The notes beneath the pieces are model-generated. The model did not search any database and was not told the DNA's origin. It saw nothing but the letters and a program-made list of their open reading frames with translations. 64,000 bases of DNA from assembly GCA_018398585.1 (NCBI GenBank), contig JAGTTD010000009.1, positions 12,095,193-12,159,192 of the forward strand, in the 5' to 3' direction. Source of the stretch: Simmondsia chinensis (Eukaryota > Streptophyta > Magnoliopsida > Caryophyllales > Simmondsiaceae). Numbering within the stretch: the stretch's first letter is position 1; every line of letters starts with the position of its first letter. Of the stretch, positions 10,532 to 22,013 are shown piece by piece. The translations under genes and the position numbers were made by a program.

Positions 10532-12377
10532 TGTTGGGACAAATTTCAAAAATTTTCCCTAATTTAATTAAATTGAAGCAGTAGAAGGGTTTAAGATTCT
10601 TAATTTTAAGCCTAAGGTTGATTTAAAATTCCTAACTTTAAATCTACATATTCAAATTCCTAATTTAAATCTAGAGGCCTCTGTTCTAATACATTCATAA
10701 CAATAACATGAAACTAAACTAGCCTAATAAGAAAAATTGTAAATAAATATAAAAATGAAAACTAAAAGAGAAGGAAAGAAGAATACTGGGATCAAAAATA
10801 AGAATAACAGAATGAATAACGCCAAGAACAATAACCAACTCCGAGAAAATAGAGAAGATCGACACTGAGCAGCCTTCTACCCAATGAACTTAAACTGCCC
10901 GGAGAGTGGGCTCTGAAAAATATGGGACTTGAGGATAGAAAAATTTCTAGGTCTCCGAAAGTTAATACTTTTAAAAAATTTTAATTTTAAACTAATTTAT
11001 CACCAAACATTTGAAATAGATATCTCTATTTATAGTAGTATATCAAAGCAAAAAAATACAAAATAAACAATGTGCAATTCGCACATCACAAAAAAAAACT
11101 CCAACAAAAGAAAGACGTGGCATTTCACCTGGTCAAAGTAGCATCCTTTTGGCTTGTTACTATGCGCCAGGTGGCACGCGGTGAATGGTCCGTGTTCGCA
11201 GGCACGGATCCTCGCGCACGCGAATTGACCTCTGTACAAAGCGGTTTTTTTATTTTTTATTTTGCTTCCTACATGTAAAAATTTGTCTTATGAATTTTAA
11301 TTTTTATAATTTTTTTATTTTATAATTTTTGACTTTTATTCAACTCATGAATAATACTTGGCAAAATTAAATTTACTCATCTCAAAAGTGTTCATCTCAT
11401 GAATAATTTAATATTTTTTCGATAGCAATAATTATAGAGGCTTTCATAGGGACCTCGGGGACAATTTAAATCTAGCTGCAAATGGGATAAATTAACCATC
11501 TCATGATATAATTTAATTACCATTTAATGGGACTTAATTCCACTAAATAAATTCCACTGCACTCGAGACTTAAACTATTTATTCGATATTTCCAAAATAG
11601 ATTGTATTGATGACAACAACCCCTCCACTAGATGTCCATGACAAAAATAAATATAACTACTACCATTATCCTTTTCACTGCTTCTCCGTTAGTTAACGAC
11701 TCGCCCTTTACTGAATAATTCATTTATATTTAAACATATTAATAGTCTGATCTATTCAAAAGCTTGCGAATCAGTTCAGGGGACTTTTGTATCTCATAAG
11801 AGACTGTAGATTTCCTATTGAATACCTAATCCTTGTCACACTTCACGCTGCTACCTAGTGTACATGGGATTCCAGTCATTTGTCTAGACCTTACTTATAG
11901 TGCACCATCAGGATTTGGAGCCATTGTTCAAACAATACAATATGAATTACTTATCTCTGGTAGGGGTCTAGAAACAAGCAAATCACATGGTCCAACTCAG
12001 TGTATTAATCTTATTAAACACACCAGCCTAACACTTTTGGATCACCATCCACATGACCAAGACAAGTTATCTGAAGTGTGAAGTCATGGTCTTAGCAGAC
12101 AAGTAGCCCAAGCTCATCATCGACCATGATTTATTCAAATAACATTCCATACCATTTGTTCCAAGTCTATCTATGGCTTCATGTCATTATCCACTTAGAA
12201 AAAACATGTAAAATGTGATCTGAGGACTCTGTCCATCTTATGGACGATACTTAATAGAGAATCTCGTGCAGTTTGCTTACACAAATTTAACAAAGAAATG
12301 ACGGGAACTTCAATTTTACTCATTAATAAAGTAATTTTAATAGAATGAATCTTGATTTTAGGACCCTATTCCTAACA

Positions 12378-13210
12378 ATCTCTCACTTTTCCAAAATCCA
12401 ATTTATTACAACCTTTGTACTCATCCCTTCTATGTATGAACCAAAGGTCTACTAAGTCAAGGTCTTAGTAAAGTCAACTATTTTATCTGAGACTACATGC
12501 CCTCCTTGTAGCTTTCGAAGCTACAACATATTTAGCCTCTATGGTGAAGTCAGCAATACAATGCTACCTAACATTCTTCCCACTCCTTAAATTTGTATAG
12601 CCAACTAGAACCAGCTCACTAAATCTTTATATCTGATAATACCCCTACATCATTCCTAATGAGTAGTATATCATTGACATACAATATTAAGAAAGTCACT
12701 ACTTTCTCTTGATGTCATTTGTACATGCATAGTTCTTCAACCAATTGCTCAAAACCATATGACTTAATCGCTTTATTGAATCTAATATTAAATGAGCGTG
12801 ATGCTTGCTTCTGTCCACATACGTACTCCTTCCATTTGCATGCCATATGCTCCCGATTTTTGCTAATGAAACTCTCCGGTTGAACCATATAGATGTTTTC
12901 TTCAAGAAGACCATTGAAAAGGGCCGTTTTTGACTTCCATTTTCCAGATCTCATAATAAGATGTAGTGGATGGGAGTATCCCTATGGACTTTAGCATCGC
13001 TACTAGTGAGAAGGTGTCAGCATAACGAATTCCTTCCTTTTGGGTAAAATAGTTATCAACCAGCCTTGCTTTAAAGGTCTCTCATGTCCACTCCTCTTTT
13101 CCTATTGTAGACCAATTTACAACCAATGGGATTAATTCCAACCACCACCTCTAGAACATCCCAGACCTAATTGGAATACATTAATCCTATCTTAGATTTT
13201 ATTGCTAAGA
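12378..13210 (-). pseudogene. Copia-1 pol: RT and RNase H remnants
   Basis: Minus-strand segments 12954-12715 show KTALFNGLLEENIYMVQPE and a GQKQASRSFNIRFNKAIKS stretch, both typical of the copia RT fingers/palm. A short RNase H trace (IEAKYVVASKAT) follows near 12520. The YVDD catalytic block and most of RNase H are missing or unrecognisable, so there is an internal deletion between them. A purine-rich tract (GGAAAAGTGAGAG on minus, about 12381-12393) precedes the 3' LTR and is the likely polypurine tract. Confidence 0.7.
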
Positions 13211-13214
13211 CCCA

Positions 13215-14150
13215 CTAGTTAGCATCTTTGCCTTTGATTACGTCAATGTAGCTAAGAGGTTCAAATTCAATTTCACAGTTAACCATTAAGGCTCCCGCCA
13301 TTAATTTGTCAAGTGCCCTGACAATCCTTCCAGTACACCTAGGCTCTCGTGCACTTAGAACATTCTCAACCTTAACAATAGGCGCATTTAATGCATCCAC
13401 GGTATCCTGAGTTGTGTCTAGTTGTTCAGAATTAGCATCATTTTCTTTTATCTCCTCTAACACTACTCTGTTTTTGCTTTTATAGTCTACTACAAAATCC
13501 TCCTTTAAAAATTTTGCAATTACTTTTACAAGAAAGCTTTTAATCGGAAGGACTATAGAAAACACCACCCTTGTTCCTTTGGGACAACCCCAAAAAGAGA
13601 TTGTTAAAGTAGCATGACTCATCATGGACATTATCATCTCTAACAATGTCCGATTCATTCTTTCCGCAACACTATTCTACTGTGGTGTACCCAGAGCAGA
13701 AAGCTGAGATCTTATCCAAAATATATTCACCGCCTAGATCTGATCAAAGAGACTTAACCTATTTACCTAATTTCTTTTCAAGTTCAGCTTTGTACTCTTT
13801 GAACTATTCAAAAGAGTCTAACTTATGTCTTACTAGGTAAACATATCCATATCTTGAGTAATTATCGGTGATTATGATGGAAGTACTCATACCCATCTCT
13901 TGCTTGAACATTCATTGGTCCACATACATCGCCCTGTTGCCTTTACTCTTAAATGATCATCATTCTTTCTATGCAAGATGCACAGATTGGTAATGACTTC
14001 AAGTCCAAAGGTTCTACCATCTCTTACCCATCTTTGGATCTTGTTCGAATTAACATGACCTAAACGTTGGTACCATGTGTAGACATTGACCCTTTCAGGG
14101 TGTTTTTCTTTTAAGAGATTGAACAAATGAGCTTGTGTTAGATTCATTTA
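13215..14150 (-). pseudogene. Copia-1 pol: GAG-pre-integrase and integrase
   Basis: Segment 14147-13887 contains WYQRLGHVNSNKI, the His-containing start of the copia GAG-pre-integrase zinc finger. Sequence toward 13680 is interrupted by stops. Segment 13658-13215 opens with MNRTLLEMIMSMMSHATLTI, the post-catalytic region of copia integrase, and runs through a variable linker toward RT. The DDE residues cannot all be placed. Confidence 0.75.
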
Positions 14151-14790
14151 GGCAAATGCCAGAGTTTTGATTAGGAAATAACATGAATAGACCGTCCACA
14201 CTTGTACCTTTGTGAATAAACAATTTATTTCTCATGACAAACAGTTCAGAACTGAAATTTAATGAATAACCATTATCCACCAAAGGAGAGATAGAAATCA
14301 AATTTATGTGCAATGCATGTACAAATAAACAATAATTTAAAATCAAAACTCTAGCACTAAATACCAAGCTAACATCTCCTATCCCTAGGACCACTACTCT
14401 TGCACCATCTCCAATTGATAGATACAGCTTCCTATCATGCACCCTTTTGGTTAGCTTGAGCACCTATAACATATTACAGACACGGTCAGTTGAACCTGTG
14501 TCCACGCACCAGAAACCTGATGGACTCTCAACTATGCATGACTCAACTAAGTGAGATATCAACATATATTCACTAGATGGCTGAGTAGTCTTTGCAAGAA
14601 GAGAATCTAAGTACTTAGTGCCGCTGCTCTTCTAGTGGCCAGTCTTCCTGCAAAAGAAACACATTCCTTATGTTGACTTATTCATAGACCTGGTTGCTAC
14701 ACTAGCAAACTTGGCCTTTCCTCTCTTTCCAATAGGTCCCTTGTCAGTGATAACTAAGTCTAGCTTGTTTTTCTAGGCAATGTAACTTGG
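14095..14790 (-). pseudogene. Copia-1: zinc knuckle, protease and pre-integrase
   Basis: Near 14655-14630 the minus strand encodes a CCHC-like knuckle beginning CFFCRKTGHWK. A protease active-site-like WCVDTGST lies near 14500. Open segment 14463-14095 continues with SIGDGARVVVLGIGDVSLVF and LISISPLVDNGYSLNF, typical of the region between protease and integrase. Upstream gag is nearly absent: a gag-like ATG region near 14850 jumps directly to the zinc knuckle, indicating a large deletion. Confidence 0.7.
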
Positions 14791-16372
14791 CCCATTTAGT
14801 ACATTATGCATTAGAATCAAGTAAATTCACCAGCTATTTCCATTTCAAAATATTGTAAATGTAAACATTTGTGTAACAATCTAACAAGAGTCATGTATAA
14901 TGAAGTGATATCTATTCTTTTATTTTAGCAAACACAATCAGTCATGTATTCACAAAAATGTACTATCATGCATTGCCATGATGGCCCAAACACACCACTC
15001 TTTACTCCCCGGTAGCGGGGTCGTATGAAGTTAACTTAGGTGAGAACTATTCTCAATTAACATGTTTTTTTCGTAAATCTTACTAAACATGATTAACTCA
15101 CCATTTTACCTAAGTCTCTAACATGACACAATAGAGCTCCTCTGGATGGCTAATGTATCATGCTAGTCAAGTGTATACCATTATCTAAACCTCCGTACAA
15201 ATACATGTAACACTCTACCGCAGCATTGTCGCATCGCTTCTTTGCACTTTGCCTTATCTTAATAGAAGTCTCACCCTATACAAACCAACATCCTTCTCAA
15301 TGAGGTATATCGATCTACTATACTATTAGACCAGTAATAGAGACCGTAAGGTATAAACAATTGAACCTCGCTCCCACTTGATTTTTATAAACTAGTAGTT
15401 TTTAATTAACTTGTATTTATAACTTGGATTTTCTTATAATCCCCTTTAGAATATCATTATGAAAAACCATTAAGAAAATTAATTAATTAATTTTTTTTTA
15501 ATTTTGAACACCACCGTCTTGTTACGTAGATTATCTCATAATTGATTTTAGAATCTCGTTCTAACATTAAGTTATTTAATAATAATTGATTGTAATTAAA
15601 ATAGTACCCTCTAATAATTTAGATTATCTTATAATGTATTTTAGAATCTCATTCCGAAATTACATTAATTAATAAATAAAAATTGATTAATGATTATGTA
15701 AATCATACTGATGTCTACACGTCCCAAAAAAAAAATTTATTTTAAAAATGCTAACGTCGGCTGATGGTAGTGCCTAACGCAGTGTCAGAGAAGATTTTTT
15801 TTAATTAAAATAACTAATTTAAAAAAAATAGAATCTCATATCATTAAATCAATTTTATCCAATTTCGTGAGAAATAATTGAATCTAATCTTATTAGATCA
15901 ACTTTATCAAATTTCATATAAAAATAATTGAATCTAATCTCATTGGATCAACTTTATCTGATTCTGTAAAAATTAATTGAATCTAGTCTCATCTGATTAA
16001 TTTTATCCGAGTTCACAAATCATGATTAAATATTCACAACCTAATCATGCAAATAATATGAATGTATTTTCATGAATTGAGAAATTCAAATTAACTAATG
16101 ATTCATTAACGATTTCAACAATTTAAATCGTTTCCTCAAAGAATCCAATTAACTATTAATTCATGAACTATTCAAACAATTTAAATCATTACTTTAGACT
16201 ATCTAATTAACTACTAATTTATAACAATTTAAATAATTCAAATTGCCACTTTAAATAATATATTCTTCTAAATAAAATCTCTATTTTATCAAATTACAAG
16301 TCTATTTGTTTCGATCTTATTCTATCTATTTTTGTATATTATCAATGTAATTAGAGGCCAATTATTGGGTTC
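14791..16372 (-). other. Copia-1 leader, AT-rich, non-coding
   Basis: About 1.6 kb with no coding potential, with repetitive AATTAAT and AATCTAAT motifs between 15.5 and 16.2 kb. It matches the leader of Copia-2 at 23.8-25.3 kb in inverted orientation; for instance, the CCCCGGTAGCGGGGTCG stretch near 15008 matches a CTGCCGGGGAG stretch near 25300. The primer site next to the LTR (minus ATTGGCCTCTAATT) lacks about 12 bp of the Met site seen in Copia-2. Confidence 0.65.
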
Positions 16373-18515
16373 ACAGTTCTCCAACTGTGGTCACAATAAA
16401 GAGCAGCTATCAGAGCACTCTGAGTAGGAGACTCTTCTCACTACCTAAGCCCTCGATCGGAGAGTCATGCTTCATGAGACCTCATGTGCGAGTGTTTATG
16501 AGAATAAGGTTATCTCGATCGATACCTTTGCTCTAATACCAATTGTTGGGATGAATTTGAAAAAGTTTTCCTCATTTATTTAAATTAACGCAAAGGAAGA
16601 ATTAAAAATTTTTAATTTTAAATCTAGGTTTGATTTAAAATTCCTAACTTTAAATCTATAGATTTAATTTCGTAATTTAAATTTACAAGGCTATACTCTA
16701 ATATATTCATAACAATAGCATAAATTTAAAGAGACATAATAGCAAAAAATTGAAAAAAATAAAAAAGCAAAAATTAAAAGGGAAGGAAAGAAGAAAGTAA
16801 TTGCTCCAAAATAAGAATACCAAAATGAATAACTCCAAGAATAATAACAAACTCTAAGAAAACAGAGAAGATTGAGACCCAATGGCCTTCTACCCAATGA
16901 CCTCAAACTTCCTTGAGACTTGTCTCCGAAAAATATTAAACTTGAGCAAAGAAAGTTTTCAAAAGAAATTTTTCTGTCCCACTAGTTCTCCGAAAGTCAA
17001 TACTTTCATAAACCTTTAATTTTAAACTAATTAATTGCCAAACATTTGAAATAGGTACCTCTATTTATAATAGTATACTACAGTGAAGAAATACAAAATA
17101 AACGATGTAGGATTCACAGGTCACAAAACAAAATACACCATATCAATTAAAAACAAAAGCAAAATGTGGTGTTTCACCTTTCAAAGCCATGTCCTTTTGG
17201 CTTGTCACTGCGTGCCATGGGCACACGATTATTGGTCCGTGCCTGAAGCACTGTTTGGTCGATACGCATATACGTGGTTCAACCCCTGCGCAAAGCCTTT
17301 TTTTTCTTTTTTTTTTTTTTTAATTTTGTTTTAAACATGCAAAAATTCATCTTATAAATTTAAATTTCAAATTTTTATTTATTTATAAGTTTCAACTTTT
17401 ATTCATCTCATGAATATTGCTTAGAAAAATTAAATTTACTCGTCTCATAAATTCTTTATTATTTTTTCGGTGGAAATAAATACAGCGGCTTGAGCAGGGA
17501 CGTTGGGGATAATTGAAATCTCGCCCCAAACGGGTTAAATTAACCATCTCACAGTATAATTTAATTACCATTTAATCGGACTTGATTCCACTAAATAAAT
17601 CGCACTGCACTCTACAGTTAAACCATTTATTCGATATTTTCCAAATACACTATATTGATGACAACAGCCCCTCTACTAGATGTCCATGACGAAGAATAAA
17701 TATAATAACTACCATTATCTTTCTTACAGCTTCTCCATTAATTACCAACTCGCCCTTCACTGGATAATTTATTTATACTTGAACATATCATATTATAAAT
17801 TCCAAATATCAAATACTTGGAATATTTTGGCCAAAGATTCCAAACTATTCAAATGCTTGCGAATCGACTAAGGGGACATCTGAATCTCATAAGAGACTAC
17901 AGATTCCCTCTTGAATACGTGATCCTTGTCATACTTTAAGCCGCTACTCAGTGTACATGTGAATTTACTCATTTGTCTAGATCTTACTTATAGTACATCA
18001 AAGTAAGTAACGTTCCATGCGTAAGTCCAAAATACTCTTAGGATTTAGAGTCATCATTCAAATAATACAACATGAATTACTTATTTCCGATAATAGTCTA
18101 GAAACAAGGAACTCACATGGTCCAACTCTGTGTATCAATCTTATTGAACACACCAATTTAACACTTTTGGATTACCATCCACATGACTAAGACAAGTCAT
18201 CTAAAGTGTTAAGTCATGGTTTTATCAGACAAGTAGCCCATGATCATCATCAACCACAAGTTATTCAAATAACATTCCATACCATTTGTTCCAAGTCTAT
18301 TTTTGGCTTATTCTCATTATCCACTTAGAACAAACATGTAAAATGTAACATGAGGACTCTATCCATCTCATGGACAGTACTTAAAAGAAAATCACATGCG
18401 GTATAAATGCTCACTTACACAAATTTAGCAAGGAAATGACGGGAACTTCAATTTTATTCATTAATAAAGTAATATTAGCATAATAAATCAAGATTTTAGG
18501 ACACCATTTCTAACA
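16373..18515 (-). repeat. 5' LTR of Copia-1
   Basis: On plus it begins TATTGGGTTCACAG and ends TTTCTAACA. It is co-linear with the LTR at 10323-12377, including the internal primer-site fossil at 16530-16543 and a TATA-like CTATTTATAATAG near 17062. It drives minus-strand transcription of the element. Confidence 0.85.
16530..16543 (-). other. Fossil primer-binding-site unit inside the Copia-1 5' LTR
   Basis: GCTCTAATACCAAT on plus is followed by TGTTGGGATGAATT at 16544. It corresponds to the unit at 10519-10531 in the other LTR, so it was already part of the LTR before this insertion. Confidence 0.65.
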
Positions 18516-18520
18516 TCAAC
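18516..18520. repeat. Right target-site duplication of Copia-1
   Basis: TCAAC, identical to 10318-10322. Confidence 0.8.
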
Positions 18521-18685
18521 ATACTTGGTAGTTGTGATAAATTTGGCCTTTAAGAGTCTCTCAATCTCTTCTTTGACCAAATTAATGACTTCTTGGGACA
18601 TCCTTCTTCGGGCCTGAAAGATGGGGCTCAAGCATGACTTAATAGGAGGCCTATGCTCAACCACTTTTCTGTCTAGGCTAGGCAT
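18521..18685 (-). pseudogene. Tat pol: N-terminal part of reverse transcriptase
   Basis: The minus strand encodes VVEHRPPIKSCLSPIFQARR and VKEEIERLLKAKFITTTKYV, the conserved entry to a gypsy RT. The reading breaks at KYV at the Copia-1 target duplication and resumes at 10317 with VEGLENVLPVIKKNG-like sequence. This is direct evidence that Copia-1 is inserted in this gene. Confidence 0.8.
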
Positions 18686-19259
18686 TTCATGATGGTCCTA
18701 AGTGAAGCAGTCCTTGAATCCGCGAAGCAAAGTTTGGTACTACTCTCTCTACTCCTCAGAAAGCACAGTGCTTGTATAAGTAGGTCTTGGGTCTTCTGTT
18801 GAACCCAAATTAACCTCGAGGAGGGGGTCTTGGACTTCAGCCCTTAAAACCTCCACTTTGGCTAGTGCTACTCCTAAGTCGGTGAGCTCTAGCTCCTTTT
18901 TTTTTTTTTTAACTTTTTGCATTGTATTGACTTGAAAATCATTGAATGGATGCTCAGTCCAAAGTTGATCCTTAGCGTGCTAGGCCACAAGCCTTGTGAA
19001 TGTTGAGGAAATGGCCTCTTGGGCCATTACTGGGAGATCTTGGCTCCTCTGCATTGGGCTTCTAGAGTGCCTTGGAAGTCTCCTTCGTCAAGAAGGGCTC
19101 TCAGGTATCCCAAAAGTCAGAGTCTCCAGACTCAACATCCGCTTGATCAACCTCAACTTCAGTCAGTGGGATGTTAAGGATGGCCATTGTGTCATGCTGT
19201 TTGGCGGATTGTGGAGTGAGTTGCTTGAACGCTGTTGGAGCAAGCCATGAATGGCCTAT
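18686..19259 (-). pseudogene. Tat pol linker between protease and RT
   Basis: The sequence between the protease and RT regions is in the right place for the pol linker but is full of stops. A T15-T16 run lies at about 18898-18913. No further domain is recognised. Confidence 0.45.
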
Positions 19260-19860
19260 TATTTGCCATAACAACCTCATATTTGTCATAGTTCTAGAAG
19301 ATTAGGAACTAGTGAAGTAAAGATGGAATATAATAATTGGCATGTAGCCAATGTCTACCAGGCAATGCATTATAGCTTATGGTAGTTTCCACCATAAGGA
19401 AAGTTGTTGGCTTGCTTAATCTACTAATGGCTAGGTTAATCGGGATGACTCTTTTGGATTTTGTAGTAGCTCCAGAAAAGCCACAGATTGCCGCATCTGA
19501 AGTGATTAAGTCTTCTCAAGATTTACCAATAACCCCCAACATATATGAAGGTAACATGCTGATGGCTATGCCATTATCCACCACAATCCTGTTCACTAGA
19601 ATTCCATCAAATTTGATCTAAATGTATAGGGGCTTGATGTGTTTTTTCGCGGTATTAGGTCCATCAAACATAATCTTCATTATGTTAGGTGTGTCATCAG
19701 GTAATTTGGATGTTGCAGCATTAACCTTAAAAGAAAAAGGGTCGAGTGGACCTTTAGTGGTTGCTACTTGAGCCATGAGCTCCATTTGAGGCTCCTCATT
19801 TGATGTTATCACATCACCCTCAAGACCTTCTTTGGCATCAGCTGCCATGAACTTCAAGGG
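19260..19860 (-). pseudogene. Tat protease region
   Basis: Segment 19857-19618 encodes GDVITSNEEPQMELMAQVAT, GPLDPFSFKVNAATSKLPDD and FDGPNTAKKHIKPLYI, typical of the stretch before the Tat protease. Continuing past a stop, NRIVVDNGIAISMLPSYML (about 19600-19540) is an aspartic-protease active-site block with DNG in place of the retroviral DTG/DSG, and FLMVETTISYNALPGRHWLH follows (about 19400-19340). The ancestral enzyme matures Gag-Pol. Confidence 0.7.
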
Positions 19861-20999
19861 AAGGAGTAAGGTAGTTCTAACATGAACCTATTTAGGAAGT
19901 GTCCCGAATTGTATCTGGGTTCCTTGGTCTGCTTCCTTCTAAGGGCTTCCAACCACTTATGTATTCTGATTCTGTTGTTGAGTATTGTCGGTAGTTAGCT
20001 TGTCTTATTCTCGAGGCTGGTCCTTGAGATCAACCTCTGGGGTTTAGATTCCTCTATAGGCTGAGGGAAATCTTCTTTATGGAAATAATTCTCGATGTCA
20101 GACCATGTTGGGTTGACATGGTCGAAAGGTTCCACTAAGTTAATGCCGAGAGGAGAGTATTCCTCCTCGTCCTTAGTAGATATCATTATTAGGGGGTCCT
20201 TGACAAGCTGATCTTACTAGGATTCTCGCCCTTAAGATGATGAAGAACTAGCCCATCTCTCGTGCTTCTTATGAGCAGGCCTTTTTCTTGTATCACAAGA
20301 TTTGGATTTCCCCATTGGATAATTTAGAACCATATGCTCAGTTTGCTTGCCCTTTTGGATCCTGGCTTCTTCTTAAGAGCACCTGGCCAAGCAAAAATCA
20401 AGTGCAATCCTTGACTGAGCTGCCTTTTTACGCAGCTGCCTCCTTTTCTAGGTTCGAGTAAGGTTGAAAGGACTAACTACCTCTTGATTGAGGTGATTTC
20501 ATCTCCAGACTTTACTGAACCTAACACCAGAAGGTTGATATCCTTACTATTGTGGTGCTAAAATGGTGTCCACATCCCGTAAGGCGTACTTTGGATTCCT
20601 CTTCGGATTCCCTGTCCTCACGATGACCTGAGTCTTAGACAGAGGGCCTTGAGAAAGCCCTGATGATGATTTCTTTTTTGGAAGAGCTAGCCTTTTCTTT
20701 GGAAAACGGTTCAACGTCTTCATCTCGGGTGCCAGCTTTTGACCACAACCCCACATAGGTCATGGGTAAGGTGTAAGAGTTTCCTTGAAGCGTGTTTCTT
20801 AGAAGCAAAGACTATCTGTCAATGGTCATATGTGAGAATTGCCATGGCTAACTGTTCTTCCTTAAAGAGGAAGACTGTACCTTCCTTTAATTGCTTCTTT
20901 ATGAACCTTTTGAATGCTTCACAATTTTCTGTAAAGTGTTCAATGCTAATGTGCCACTTACAGTCATGTTCTGGAAGTCTCAACATGGCTCGGGGGAAC
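19861..20999 (-). pseudogene. Tat gag-pol linker, degenerate
   Basis: Minus-strand segments 20186-19995 (acidic; EEEYSPLGINLVEPFDHVNP) and 20756-20547 (Lys/Pro-rich) are the only open pieces. They occupy the poorly conserved linker between gag and protease. No domain is recognised and stops are frequent. Confidence 0.4.
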
Positions 21000-22013
21000 C
21001 TCAGTGTTCCTAATTCGAGCAGGTTGTCAAATAAAGTGTTGGAATAACCATATCATCTTTATTTGGATTCATCTTGCATAGATATCTGCCATAAGTTTGT
21101 CTATCATAAGAATGATAAGGCTTTACTACTTTAATTATATTGACCCGGGCAAGATAAGAGAAGGGTTCTTTATCGATGGCCATTTGTCTTTCTCCCGGCA
21201 AGGTCAATTCCCTTACTTTTATGGCATTCTGAACCATGTTTCTAATGATCACGCAGTTTCTCGTTGAATGGGTCAATGAATCGTGCCATTAATAGTATAC
21301 CTTTCCCTTGTTAGAATTGGGACCAGGTTTTCTGTGTTTACCCCTAATCTTGAGTTTGTTATTTGACTTAAGCCAATCAAATATTATATTGGCTCTAGAA
21401 ATAAAATAAAAAAAAAAAAATTTTCAAGACTTGCGATTGATAAGACCTCCTAGCTTTATTATCCTTCTTGATCAAAGGATTATAAACCATAGGAGGTCCT
21501 TTGAATTATTTAGCAAAGCCAATGTTGTATCTAGCAACACATTCTGCTAGCTGAAGAAGCATCGTAAAGTTAGAGCCTTTGAATGTTTTCCAGAATTCAA
21601 TATCCAAGCCATTTAAGGCCAACTTTTCGTACTCAGGTTCAAGAAGGACTAAAGTGCAGTTTTAGCCTTGCACCCTTGAATCAGTTAATATAGTCTTCCA
21701 CTGACTCGTCTGGCTTCTGTCTCATTCAGGCAAAGACTAAAATGGAAGTTCCTAATTCCATTCTCGGAAATTAGGCCTAGAATTTCCTGGCCATATTGTT
21801 CCAATAGTAAACAGAACTAGGGGGCAAGCTGATATACCACTAGAAAGCGTCCTAATTAATGAGCTAGGGAACAGCCTTAATTTGAGATATTGATTATCTG
21901 CCGCTTCTCTACATTGGCAATTAAATCCTGCCAAGTCCTTAAGGGTAAAAACAGTCCTTTCCCCTGAATAGAGGGTAAACTTGCGGATCTTGTATCATAA
22001 AGGAAAAGGGTAA
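21000..22013 (-). pseudogene. Tat gag
   Basis: Segment 21934-21752 contains QYLKLRLFPSSL, and sequence near 21730-21650 encodes RQKPDESVEDYINRF followed by a basic helix. Both are hallmarks of the plant gypsy capsid domain. Segment 21276-21010 begins MTHSTRNCVIIRNMV, similar to the region after the capsid that holds a Cys/His stretch. The gene is broken by stops and by the abrupt start of the Copia-2 LTR at about 22014. Confidence 0.65.

Larger units (their letters stand above)
10323..12377 (-). repeat. 3' LTR of Copia-1
   Basis: It begins TGTTGGGTTC and ends CCTAACA on the plus strand. It aligns with 16373-18515 through long stretches, for example the sequence around the deeply AT-rich 11.5-11.8 kb part. 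A minus-strand TATA box is visible as CTCTATTTATAG near 11024. Its left end carries two extra LTR-end/primer-site units (see separate features), making it longer on that side. No coding potential apart from chance ORFs. Confidence 0.88.
10323..18515 (-). mobile_element. Copia-1: Ty1/copia LTR retrotransposon
   Basis: Two direct LTRs of about 2.05-2.14 kb enclose a decayed internal region of about 4 kb with copia gene order on the minus strand: zinc knuckle and protease, GAG-pre-integrase, integrase, RT, RNase H. The 5-bp target duplication TCAAC and the TGTT...AACA termini fix the ends. Most of gag and parts of RT/RNase H are deleted. It inserted into the Tat RT gene. Confidence 0.9.
1..22013 (-). 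mobile_element. Tat-type Ty3/gypsy retrotransposon, 5' end lost, split twice
   Basis: Read on the minus strand, the order is gag (about 22.0-21.0 kb), protease (19.86-19.26 kb), RT (18.69-18.52, then 10.32-9.57 kb), RNase H (9.57-8.89, then 5.86-5.5 kb), integrase (5.47-4.20 kb), a region holding an antisense gene, a polypurine tract and an LTR that runs off the window start. The sequence resumes exactly across the target duplications of L1-A and Copia-1, which shows that one element was interrupted twice. A gene of opposite orientation between integrase and the 3' LTR is a known trait of the Tat lineage. The 5' LTR is missing because Copia-2 abuts gag at about 22013. Many stops and frameshifts make it dead. 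Confidence 0.8.

Noticed and set aside
15500..16250. Regular AT-rich repeats that could suggest a satellite or CRISPR-like array
   Set aside because: Units are irregular, diverged and part of the copia leader, also found inverted at 23.9-24.9 kb.
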